Shown here piece after piece: positions 1 to 6,994 of a DNA stretch of 23,212 nucleotides. The stretch comes from JABDCI01 sp964475835. GTDB taxonomy: Bacteria > Verrucomicrobiota > Verrucomicrobiia > JABWAM01. Position 1 is the stretch's first letter; each line of letters starts with the position of its first letter. The DNA lies in NCBI GenBank assembly GCA_964475835.1, contig CAYYYL010000043.1:1-23212 (forward strand), in the 5' to 3' direction. The notes below the pieces were generated by a model. The model searched no databases. It had not been told where the DNA came from and saw only the letters and a program-made list of their open reading frames with translations. The position numbers were made by a program, and so were the translations under genes.

Positions 1-747
1 CGCAGCATGGAGGAACTCGGTCTTCCTGAGGGGCTCAAGGGGCTTACGAAATTTCAAAATGGGTTGATTCTCGTGACGGGGGCTGTCGGGAGTGGAAAAT
101 CCACGACCCTGGCGGCATTGGTGGATGAGGTGAACAAGGAGCGGCACGATCACATCATCACGCTGGAGGATCCGATTGAATACGTTTTTGAACCAAAGCA
201 CTGTCAGATTACCCAGAGGGAGGTGCATACGCATACGAAATCCTTCGGCACGGCGTTGCGTGCGGCTTTGCGGGAGGATCCGGATGTGATCATGGTGGGG
301 GAAATGCGGGATCTGGAGACCATTTCACTGGCGATCACGGCATCGGAAACCGGGCACCTCGTTCTGGGGACCCTGCATACCAGCAGCGCGGCCCGCACGA
401 TGGACCGGATACTGGACGCCTTCCCCGTGGAACAACAGTCTCAAATTCGGACCATGGTTGCAGGGTCTCTTCGTGGGGTGATCAGTCAACAACTGGTGCC
501 GAGGAAGGATGGTCAGGGCAGGGCTCTGGCGCTGGAAATTCTCATTAATTCACCCGCGTCCTCGGCGTTAATTCGTGATGGGAAGACATACATGTTGCCG
601 GGGGTGATGCAAACGGGGAAGAAACTCGGATGCCGGTTGATGGATGATTCCCTCATGGAGTTGTTGCGGGATGAGATTATCACGCCCCGGGAGGCCTTTG
701 AGAGGGCCGAGCAAAAGGCGATGTTTCAGGAATATCTGATCGACTAA
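1..747 (+). CDS. pilT: PilT/PilU-type twitching motility ATPase, 5' end cut by window edge
   Basis: This is the C-terminal ATPase part of a type IV pilus retraction motor, a hexameric cytoplasmic ATPase that depolymerises pilin. The reading frame is open from base 1, and the ATG at 7 falls where complete PilT proteins are already past their N-terminal domain, so the true start lies upstream of the window. Visible motifs in order are a Walker A GAVGSGKS (bases about 85-108), an Asp box ITLEDPIEY, a Walker B region with VIMVGEMRD, and a His box TGHLVLGTLHTS. The Walker A differs from the GPTGSGKS of the downstream paralogue and recalls PilU-type motors. Thirteen bases separate it from that paralogue, so the two are probably co-transcribed. 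The family call is secure; T versus U is not. Confidence 0.93.
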   Translation, partial: RSMEELGLPEGLKGLTKFQNGLILVTGAVGSGKSTTLAALVDEVNKERHDHIITLEDPIEYVFEPKHCQITQREVHTHTKSFGTALRAALREDPDVIMVGEMRDLETISLAITASETGHLVLGTLHTSSAARTMDRILDAFPVEQQSQIRTMVAGSLRGVISQQLVPRKDGQGRALALEILINSPASSALIRDGKTYMLPGVMQTGKKLGCRLMDDSLMELLRDEIITPREAFERAEQKAMFQEYLID

Positions 748-760
748 TCCTTTCAATTTC

Positions 761-1840
761 ATGGCAAAGATCGACGAACTTTTTCGGATCATGGTCCAGC
801 ATGGGGCCTCGGATCTTCACCTTCACGAGGGCCAGCCGGCGAAGGCGCGCCTGCATGGGGAGATTCTTCCCATTACGGAGAATTCGTTGGGGCATGATGA
901 AATCTCGTCGATCCTTGCGGAGGCGGCGGGCGAGGTTCGGTGGAAACATTTCATGGAGGGGGGGGACCTGGATTTTGCCTACCAGCTGGATGAAAACTCC
1001 CGGTTCCGTTCCAACTATTTGAAGCAGTATGATGGCGTGGGGGCGGTGTTTCGCTTGATTCCCACCAAAATTCTGACTCTTGATGATCTGGGGCTGCCCC
1101 CCGTGATCAAGAATTTTGCCACTCTTCGTTCGGGAATTGTGCTGGTGACCGGGCCGACGGGCAGTGGTAAATCCACGACCCTTGCCGCTCTCGTGGACTA
1201 CATGAATCAAAATTCGGCGAAGCATATCGTAACGATTGAAGAACCGATTGAATTTGTTCACAAAAACAAACTTTCTGTCATCACGCAGCGTGAAGTGCCG
1301 GTCGACACCCAAAGCTTTCAGAGCGGTCTGCGTGCGGCCCTGCGTGAGGATGCGGATGCGATTCTGGTCGGTGAAATGCGCGACTTGGAAACGATCGCTC
1401 TGGCACTTACCGCGGCTGAAACGGGCATGCTTGTCTTTGGAACGTTGCATACGAACAATGCCCGCAAGACGGTGGATCGAATTATTGACGTTTTTCCGTC
1501 CAACCAGCAGCCCCAGATTCGCACCATGCTTTCGGCTTCCCTGCGCGGAGTAGTGGCGCAGCTTCTGCTCAAGCGTGCGGATGGGAAGGGGCGTCTGGCC
1601 GTGAATGAGATTCTTGTCGCCACTTCCGCTGTGGCGTCGATCATTCGGGAAGGGAAAACGGAAAAGCTACTCGACGTTCTCGTGAGTGGCCGAAAAGAAG
1701 GGATGCAGTTCATGGATGACGCGATCATGAATCTCCTGAAGCAGGAGTTGGTCACCCCGGTGGAGGCGTACATGAAGGCCATTGAGAAGTCGACTTTTCA
1801 GCCCTTTTTGCCGCAAGATGCTCAAATTCCCGTGAATTAA
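761..1840 (+). CDS. pilT: Type IV pilus retraction ATPase PilT, full length
   Basis: A complete 359-residue PilT, the usual family length. It drives pilus retraction and twitching motility from the cytoplasmic base of the pilus. The N-terminal PAS-like domain carries the GASDLHLHEG motif near residues 15-24. The ATPase core has Walker A GPTGSGKS (131-138), an Asp box IVTIEEPIEF (about 156-165), Walker B ILVGEMRD with the catalytic-type Glu near 205, and a His box TGMLVFGTLHTN starting at 221. A C-terminal IIREGK stretch corresponds to the family's AIRNLIRE retraction motif. No clear Shine-Dalgarno sequence precedes the ATG. It lies between a second PilT-like gene and dapB, with gaps of 13 and 6 bases. 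Confidence 0.96.
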   Translation: MAKIDELFRIMVQHGASDLHLHEGQPAKARLHGEILPITENSLGHDEISSILAEAAGEVRWKHFMEGGDLDFAYQLDENSRFRSNYLKQYDGVGAVFRLIPTKILTLDDLGLPPVIKNFATLRSGIVLVTGPTGSGKSTTLAALVDYMNQNSAKHIVTIEEPIEFVHKNKLSVITQREVPVDTQSFQSGLRAALREDADAILVGEMRDLETIALALTAAETGMLVFGTLHTNNARKTVDRIIDVFPSNQQPQIRTMLSASLRGVVAQLLLKRADGKGRLAVNEILVATSAVASIIREGKTEKLLDVLVSGRKEGMQFMDDAIMNLLKQELVTPVEAYMKAIEKSTFQPFLPQDAQIPVN

Positions 1841-1846
1841 TTGATC

Positions 1847-2593
1847 ATGAGCACGACATCGATAGTGGTAACAGGCGCTAACGGTCGGATGGGGCAGACC
1901 ATCCTCCGATGTGCGAAGGAGGATCCCGAAATCCGGATTGCAGGCTTTCTGGATCGGGATGAGAAGCTGGATTCATTTTTGAAGCCCGGGGTGGTGGTCA
2001 TTGACTTTACCATTCACACCGCGACGCCTGAGTTGATCAAGGTGGCAGCCGCCAGAAAATGTCCCATGGTGATTGGGACCACCGGCTTTACAGAGGCGGA
2101 GTTGAAGGTGATCCGAAACGCTTCGAAGAGACTGCCTGTCATGCTTGCTCCGAATATGAGCGTGGGAGTGAATCTCCTGTTCGATCTGACACGAAGAGTC
2201 ACCGCGGTTCTGAAAAATCGGGCGGATGTGGAGATCATTGAAAAGCATCATCGCCGGAAAAAGGATTCCCCGAGCGGGACAGCTGCGAAATTGCTGGAGA
2301 TCGTGGCGGAGGAGTTGAAGCAGAAATCCACTAAGGCGGCACGCCATGGACGCGTGGGGGATGTAGGTGAACGCACCGCTTCGGAGATCGGCGTTCATGC
2401 GATTCGTGGAGGTGATTTTGTGGGAGAACATACCGTGCTCTATGCGGGGGATGGTGAAGTGGTGGAGATCACCCATAAGGCGAGTTCTCGTGATATTTTC
2501 GCGCGTGGGGCTTTGGTGGCTGCCAAGTGGGTCGCCCGTCAGAAGCCCGGACTCTACGACATGCTGGATGTCCTTGAGTTAAGGGGCGCATGA
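1847..2593 (+). CDS. dapB: 4-hydroxy-tetrahydrodipicolinate reductase DapB
   Basis: DapB reduces 4-hydroxy-tetrahydrodipicolinate with NAD(P)H in the lysine and meso-diaminopimelate pathway, which feeds peptidoglycan. The 248-residue product has the N-terminal nucleotide-binding loop TGANGRMGQ (9-17), VIGTTGF (75-81), APNMSVGVN (101-109), and the family signature HHRRKKDSPSGTA with the catalytic-type His134 and Lys138. A C-terminal GEHTVLYAGDGE motif is also present. I chose the ATG at 1847; a TTG two codons earlier, directly after the pilT stop, is also in frame. The gene ends in a four-base overlap (ATGA) with folK, which points to translational coupling. It belongs to the pilT-pilT-dapB-folK cluster. 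Confidence 0.96.
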   Translation: MSTTSIVVTGANGRMGQTILRCAKEDPEIRIAGFLDRDEKLDSFLKPGVVVIDFTIHTATPELIKVAAARKCPMVIGTTGFTEAELKVIRNASKRLPVMLAPNMSVGVNLLFDLTRRVTAVLKNRADVEIIEKHHRRKKDSPSGTAAKLLEIVAEELKQKSTKAARHGRVGDVGERTASEIGVHAIRGGDFVGEHTVLYAGDGEVVEITHKASSRDIFARGALVAAKWVARQKPGLYDMLDVLELRGA

Positions 2594-3099
2594 GAGTGGT
2601 GCGTCCAGTCGGTGTAGCTCTTGGTTCGAATCAGGGGGATCGATTGGAACATTTACGGGCCGGGCTCAACTGGCTTAGATTGAAATCGAGGACTCCCGTC
2701 CGTTCGTCCCGTGTCTATGAAACCGATCCCGTGGGTTGCGCGGCGGGTACCCCGGCGTTTCTAAATGCGGTTTGTGAAATATTGAGCGATGAAGATCCGC
2801 TGGTTTTGCTTCGTGGGATGCGTGCGCTGGAAAGGGCCCAGGGGCGTCCGGAGGTCTATGAGCGAAATGCGCCCCGCACCCTGGATATGGACGTGCTTTA
2901 TGCTGGGACTGAGGTGATCGCGACGGAGGAATTGACGCTGCCTCATCCACGACTCATTCAACGCCGTTTTGTCCTTCAGCCGCTGGCGGATGTTCGTCCC
3001 GAGTTGATCCTTCCGGGGCAGACTCAAAGTGTGCATGAAATTCTGTGTGCCCTGACCGTGGTGGAGGAACCTCGGGTGTTTCGCGACAAGATTGGGTGA
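2590..3099 (+). CDS. folK: 2-amino-4-hydroxy-6-hydroxymethyldihydropteridine pyrophosphokinase FolK
   Basis: FolK (HPPK) transfers pyrophosphate from ATP to the pterin alcohol in folate synthesis. The 169-residue protein is of normal length for a single-domain HPPK. It shows the N-terminal ALGSNQGDR (10-18), the ETDPVG loop (44-49), FLNAVCE (57-63), the signature RTLDMDVLY with the Mg-binding type aspartates at 99 and 101, and LPHPRLIQRRFVLQPL near the end. It overlaps dapB by four bases and is the last gene of the left cluster. A 300-base non-coding stretch with a palindromic repeat follows. Confidence 0.95.
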   Translation: MRVVRPVGVALGSNQGDRLEHLRAGLNWLRLKSRTPVRSSRVYETDPVGCAAGTPAFLNAVCEILSDEDPLVLLRGMRALERAQGRPEVYERNAPRTLDMDVLYAGTEVIATEELTLPHPRLIQRRFVLQPLADVRPELILPGQTQSVHEILCALTVVEEPRVFRDKIG

Positions 3100-3157
3100 G
3101 TTTGAGCACTGGCCGAGGGTCATTCACCTCGCTGAAGTCAGTTCAAAACAGAAGAAA

Positions 3158-3267
3158 CCGCAGATTGACACAGATTCACACAGATTTTTTCTGAAGGTTT
3201 TGCCGATGCCGCATTACGGCATCGGCAATCTGCCTCTGTAATCTGCGTGAATCTGTGATTTTTGTCC
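3158..3267. repeat. Intergenic palindrome flanked by CAGATT-type repeat words
   Basis: Most of the gap between folK and panB is structured. The centre is a perfect inverted repeat, arms 3200-3211 and 3217-3228 (12 bases each), with a 5-base loop. On the left, the word CAGATT occurs at 3161, 3171 and 3181, exactly ten bases apart. On the right its complement AATCTG occurs at 3227, 3240 and 3250. The whole block is therefore a long imperfect inverted repeat. It has no open reading frame of note and no T-run directly after the central stem. It resembles dispersed intergenic repeats of the REP kind, but copy number cannot be judged from one window. Confidence 0.75.
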
Positions 3268-3363
3268 GCCCTTTCCGAACTCAAAGACCAAATACTTTTC
3301 AAGAGCCAAAACTTTTATGAGTCTTTGGTCGTAATTTTAGACGCTGCCAACCTATCAGACCAC

Positions 3364-3392
3364 TTGGTGTTCTACAGTTGATCTGCTAGTCT
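3364..3392 (+). promoter_or_regulatory. Candidate promoter for panB
   Basis: TTGGTG (3364-3369) and TAGTCT (3387-3392) are separated by exactly 17 bases. Transcription would begin near 3399, downstream of the first possible panB ATG at 3394 and about seven bases before the ATG at 3406. The same layout appears before other genes in this window. Confidence 0.4.
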
Positions 3393-3405
3393 GATGGAAC
3401 CATTC

Positions 3406-4215
3406 ATGACAACTCGAAAAAAGATCACTCCCGGCCAGATTTGTGGGATGAAGCGGCGCAAGACACCCATTGTGGCTTTGACGGCCGCAGATTTCATTAC
3501 CGCCCGGCTTCTCGATGAAGCGGGAGTGGATCTGATCCTGGTGGGGGATTCCGTGGGGACGACCCTGCTGGGATATGAAAGCACCGTTCCTGTTACGATG
3601 CGGGAAATGGTGCATCACACCCGGGCGGTGACCCGGGCGAAGGTTTCGGCGCTTGTGGTGGCGGATATGCCCTTTGGATCTTATCATCAGTCCGATGCCC
3701 AGGCGGTACGGAATGCGACAAGACTTGTACGCGAAGGAGGGGCTGATGCCGTGAAGCTTGAGGGAGGAAAAAAGCGGCAATCCGCGATCGCGGCCATTGT
3801 GCGGGCCGGTATCCCTGTGCTCGCTCACATTGGCCTCCTGCCCCAGGATATTCTGGAGGAGGGAGGATATCATGTGAAGGGAAGGGATCTTTCCCAGGTG
3901 GAGGCTTTGGAAGCGGATTTGAAGGCGGTGGAAGTGGCCGGGGCTTTCGCATGTGTGTTGGAATATGTGCGTGCTCATGCGGCTCGAAAACTGACCAAAA
4001 TGTCTGTGATTCCCACAATCGGCATCGGGTCCGGCGTGGAGTGTGATGGGCAGGTACTCGTATCGACGGACATGCTTGGCTTGCAAAGCTGGCTTGCGCC
4101 CCGGGCCGCACGTCGTTATGCCGAGTTGGGTCCCACCATGAAAAAGGCCTTCGAAAAATACGCAAACGATGTTCGAAACCGAAAATTTCCCGGGAAAAAG
4201 GAAAGTTTCGAATAA
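3406..4215 (+). CDS. panB: 3-methyl-2-oxobutanoate hydroxymethyltransferase PanB
   Basis: PanB makes ketopantoate from 2-ketoisovalerate using methylene-tetrahydrofolate, the first committed step towards pantothenate and coenzyme A. Motifs seen, counted from the longer start at 3394, are VGDSVG with Asp52, ADMPFGSY with Asp91, KLEGG with Glu123, AHIGLLPQ, and VLEYV with the base-type Glu190. These match the metal ligands and general base of the family. I prefer the ATG at 3406 (269 aa) because it aligns with family N-termini and lies downstream of the candidate promoter; ATG 3394 (273 aa) remains possible. The next gene starts eight bases after the stop, so the two may form an operon. Confidence 0.96.
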   Translation: MTTRKKITPGQICGMKRRKTPIVALTAADFITARLLDEAGVDLILVGDSVGTTLLGYESTVPVTMREMVHHTRAVTRAKVSALVVADMPFGSYHQSDAQAVRNATRLVREGGADAVKLEGGKKRQSAIAAIVRAGIPVLAHIGLLPQDILEEGGYHVKGRDLSQVEALEADLKAVEVAGAFACVLEYVRAHAARKLTKMSVIPTIGIGSGVECDGQVLVSTDMLGLQSWLAPRAARRYAELGPTMKKAFEKYANDVRNRKFPGKKESFE

Positions 4216-4223
4216 TCTGCGGG

Positions 4224-4997
4224 ATGAGTTCAATCTCCGTCATTGTCATCACGAAGAACGAGGAGGCAAACCTGCCTCGCTGCCTGGAAAGCGTTCGATG
4301 GGCGAATGAGATCATTGTCGTGGATTCTGGAAGCACCGATCGCACCCTGGAAATTGCCAGGACGCGTGGGGCGAAGGTTTTTAGTGAAGAATGGAAGGGG
4401 TACACGGCTCAGAAGAATTCGTGTCTTGCAAAAGTGTCTAGCGATTGGGTTCTATCGATCGACGCGGATGAGGAGTTGTCTGCCGAAGCCCAGAAAGACA
4501 TCCGTGCATTGATTTTAAAAAACGATTCCTCCGTGGGTGGGTATGCTTTTCGGCGCAAGGTGTTTTACCTGGGGAAATGGATCACCCATGGGGACTGGTA
4601 CCCCGACTATGTCGTCCGCCTCTGGAAGCGCGGAAAGGGAAGGTTTGAAGGACGGCGGGTGCACGAGTCCGCTCACGTGAATGGGGCGATCCGCTATCTT
4701 CGAAGTGATATTCTGCACTACACCTACAGGAATCTGGCCGATCAGCGGGGCAGAATGGAAACCTACGCGAAACTTTGGGCGGAGGATCAGTTTGAGAAGG
4801 GTCGGCCGTTCATCTGGTCCGATCTCTATCTTCGTCCCCCGCTGAGATTCCTTCGTGCTATTGTCCTGAAGGCGGGATGGCTGGACGGCTGGCGGGGATT
4901 TGTCATCGCCTGGATGTGTGCCCGGGAGGTCTTCTGGAAGTATCGGAATCTGGGGCGGGAATGGAAGAAGGATAAATCCCTCCCAAGCAAACGCTGA
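4224..4997 (+). CDS. Family 2 glycosyltransferase, WaaE/KdtX-like
   Basis: A 257-residue GT-A fold glycosyltransferase, cytoplasmic face of the membrane, probably acting on lipopolysaccharide core or another surface glycan. The N-terminus ISVIVITKNEEANLPRCLES is typical of the WaaE-like subgroup of family 2. It is followed by VVDSGSTDRT (32-41) and a metal-binding SIDADEEL with the DxD at 80-82. Later come YAFRRKVFYLGKWI and a GDWYPDYVVRLWKRG stretch characteristic of the same group. No transmembrane helix is obvious. The sugar and acceptor cannot be read from sequence. It ends 48 bases before the convergent clpX stop, and no convincing terminator hairpin lies between them. Confidence 0.9.
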   Translation: MSSISVIVITKNEEANLPRCLESVRWANEIIVVDSGSTDRTLEIARTRGAKVFSEEWKGYTAQKNSCLAKVSSDWVLSIDADEELSAEAQKDIRALILKNDSSVGGYAFRRKVFYLGKWITHGDWYPDYVVRLWKRGKGRFEGRRVHESAHVNGAIRYLRSDILHYTYRNLADQRGRMETYAKLWAEDQFEKGRPFIWSDLYLRPPLRFLRAIVLKAGWLDGWRGFVIAWMCAREVFWKYRNLGREWKKDKSLPSKR

Positions 4998-5045
4998 AAT
5001 CGAGTAAAAAAGAAGGTCAGGCTGGAGAAAGACTGAGGGGCGTGA

Positions 5046-6305
5046 TCAGGCCACGTCTTTTTCCTGCTTCTTTCGCAGGATGGGCTGACGTTTGCCTTCG
5101 ACGACGGAGCGATTGATGATGGCGCCCGCGATGTCGAGGCGGGAGGGAATGTCGTACATCAGATCGAGCATGATACGTTCAAGGATGGCTCGGAGGGCGC
5201 GGGCACCGGTGCCGCGCTTGATGGCCTCCTGGGCGAGTGCGCGCAGGGCGTCCTTGGTGATCTCGAGTTGAACTCCCTCCATGGCAAAGAGTTTCTGGTA
5301 TTGCTTTACCATGGCGTTCTTGGTGTCCGTGAGAATGTGGATCAATTCGTCTTCGGTGAGGGGGCTGAGTACCGAGGTGACCGGCAGGCGGCCGACAAAT
5401 TCCGGGATGAGACCGTAGGTGAGCAGGTCTTCGGGCTCGGTGAGCTTGAGGTGATCCTCGGGATCGCTTTGAGTACGGGATTTTTCCGGATTTGCTCCGA
5501 AGCCCATGATGCGATTGCCAAGTCGCCGCCGGATGATTTTGTCGAGCCCCACAAAGGCGCCGCCGCAGATGAAGAGGATGTTGGTGGTGTTGATCTGGAT
5601 GTATTCCTGATGCGGGTGCTTGCGTCCGCCCTGAGGGGGGACATTGCACACGGTGCCTTCAAGAATCTTCAGGAGAGCCTGCTGCACCCCTTCGCCGGAG
5701 ACGTCTCGGGTGATTGAAACATTTTCCGTCTTCCGTGCGATCTTGTCGATTTCGTCGATGTAAACGATGCCGATTTCGGCCCGCTTCACGTCGTAGTCGG
5801 CATTTTGCAGGAGGCGAAGGACAATGTTTTCCACGTCTTCGCCCACGTAGCCTGCCTCCGTGAGGGTGGTGGCGTCGGCGATGCAGAAGGGGACGTCCAG
5901 GATTCTCGCAAGGGTGCGTGCGAGAAGGGTTTTTCCGGAGCCGGTGGGGCCGAGGAGCAGGATGTTGCTCTTTTCGATCTCCACGTCGCTCAGATCGTTC
6001 TTGGAAAGATCTGATGCAAAGATGCGCTTGTAGTGATTATGGACGGCGACGGCCAGGGTCTTCTTCGCGTTTTCCTGTCCAATCACGTATTGATCGAGGT
6101 TTGCCTTGATCTCAGCGGGTTTGAGCAGACTGGGGCGGGCGGCCGGGCGTTTGTTTTCCTCCTGAAGTTCCTTGTCGAGGATTCCTTTGCAGACCGTAAT
6201 GCAGTTGTCGCAAATGTAGACCCCTGGTCCGGCAATGAGCTTGCGCACCTCGCTGTGGGCTTTCCCACAGAAGTTGCACATGGTGATGTTGCCGGCTTTG
6301 GCCAT
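5046..6305 (-). CDS. clpX: ATP-dependent Clp protease ATP-binding subunit ClpX
   Basis: ClpX is the hexameric AAA+ unfoldase that feeds substrates into ClpP. The 419-residue protein has the N-terminal C4 zinc domain (Cys10, Cys13, Cys32, Cys35), Walker A GPTGSGKT (119-126), the pore loop GYVG (152-155), Walker B VYIDEID (181-187), the GGRKHP loop near 226-231 and a sensor-2 type GTGARALRAI motif. The ClpP-docking loop reads MGF at 267-269 where many ClpX proteins have IGF, a conservative change. It is the last gene of the minus-strand tig-clpP-clpX operon, 27 bases after clpP, with a short palindrome just ahead of its ATG. Confidence 0.97.
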   Translation of the reverse strand: MAKAGNITMCNFCGKAHSEVRKLIAGPGVYICDNCITVCKGILDKELQEENKRPAARPSLLKPAEIKANLDQYVIGQENAKKTLAVAVHNHYKRIFASDLSKNDLSDVEIEKSNILLLGPTGSGKTLLARTLARILDVPFCIADATTLTEAGYVGEDVENIVLRLLQNADYDVKRAEIGIVYIDEIDKIARKTENVSITRDVSGEGVQQALLKILEGTVCNVPPQGGRKHPHQEYIQINTTNILFICGGAFVGLDKIIRRRLGNRIMGFGANPEKSRTQSDPEDHLKLTEPEDLLTYGLIPEFVGRLPVTSVLSPLTEDELIHILTDTKNAMVKQYQKLFAMEGVQLEITKDALRALAQEAIKRGTGARALRAILERIMLDLMYDIPSRLDIAGAIINRSVVEGKRQPILRKKQEKDVA

Positions 6306-6312
6306 AGGGTTG

Positions 6313-6329
6313 GCCTGACCAGGTCAGGC
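6313..6329 (-). promoter_or_regulatory. Palindrome between clpP and clpX
   Basis: GCCTGACC and GGTCAGGC form a perfect 8-base inverted repeat around a single A. In the mRNA it could fold as a 7-bp hairpin with a three-base loop, ending seven bases upstream of the clpX start codon. It could influence clpX translation or mRNA processing, or be a protein-binding site. No T-run follows, so it is not a normal terminator. Confidence 0.5.
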
Positions 6330-6332
6330 GTG

Positions 6333-6971
6333 TCAGGCTTTGCTGCTTTTTTCGTCGAGTTTCTTGTCCGTGATCTCTTTCCTGGACTTTACCACATCAT
6401 CGACGATTCCGTAAGCCTTCGCTTCAAGTCCGGACATGAAAAAATCACGATCCGTATCCTTGGCAATGGTCTCAATGGGCTGCTTGGTATGGTGGGCAAG
6501 GATTTCATTGAGGCGGTCCTTCAGTCGCAGGATCTCCTGAGCCTGAATGGTGATATCCGAGGCCTGGCCCTGGGCGCCGCCGCTGGGCTGGTGAATCATC
6601 ACGCGGGCATTGGGGAGGGCGAACCGCTTGCCTGCCGTACCGGCGGCAAGAAGAACGGCGCCCATGCTTGCGGCCTGACCGACGCAGTAGGTGACCACGT
6701 CGCAGGTGAGAAACTGCATCGTATCATAAATTCCGAGGCCGGCGGAAACGACTCCTCCGGGGGAATTAATGTAGAGATTGATGTCCTTCTTGGGATCCTC
6801 CATCTGCAGGAAGAGGAGCTGGGCGATGATGATGTTGGCGACATGATCATCGATCGGTGTTCCGAGGAAGATGATGCGATCGCGCAGGAGGCGGGAATAG
6901 ATGTCCATTCCGCGTTCGCCGCGGCCGGTTTGCTCGATGACGTAGGGGATGAGGGTCTGATTGTATTCCAT
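6333..6971 (-). CDS. clpP: ATP-dependent Clp protease proteolytic subunit ClpP
   Basis: ClpP is the tetradecameric serine peptidase that degrades substrates unfolded by ClpX. The 212-residue sequence is clearly ClpP: an RGERGMDIYSRLL start region, INSPGG (68-73), GQAASMGAVLLAAG with catalytic Ser102, MIHQPSGG with His127, and DTDRDFFMS with Asp176. Ser-His and His-Asp spacings equal those of the Escherichia coli enzyme. The short N-terminal stretch before GRGERG probably includes a propeptide. It lies 23 bases after tig and 27 before clpX on the minus strand, the classical operon order. Confidence 0.97.
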   Translation of the reverse strand: MEYNQTLIPYVIEQTGRGERGMDIYSRLLRDRIIFLGTPIDDHVANIIIAQLLFLQMEDPKKDINLYINSPGGVVSAGLGIYDTMQFLTCDVVTYCVGQAASMGAVLLAAGTAGKRFALPNARVMIHQPSGGAQGQASDITIQAQEILRLKDRLNEILAHHTKQPIETIAKDTDRDFFMSGLEAKAYGIVDDVVKSRKEITDKKLDEKSSKA

Positions 6972-6994
6972 ATGGTTCGCTGAAACTCGTGCAG

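Noticed and set aside
680..1450. Minus-strand open frame of 256 codons opposite pilT
   Set aside because: Covered by an unmistakable PilT gene; no motif in the antisense product.
3200..3228. The intergenic palindrome as a folK terminator
   Set aside because: The stem is good but no T-run follows on either side at the right place, and it is embedded in a larger symmetric block.
3158..3267. CAGATT repeats as a CRISPR array
   Set aside because: The units are only six bases at ten-base spacing and inverted around a palindrome; no repeat-spacer pattern and no cas genes.
3355..4233. Minus-strand open frame of 292 codons opposite panB
   Set aside because: Fully covered by panB, with a His/Arg/Ser-rich product typical of antisense shadows.
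4998..5045. Bidirectional terminator between the WaaE-like gene and clpX
   Set aside because: Only a four-base complementary pair could be found in this gap.
6033..6983. Long plus-strand open frame (316 codons) across clpP and the start of clpX
   Set aside because: It is antisense to two certain genes and its product has no family motifs; it is an effect of codon phase in the real genes.
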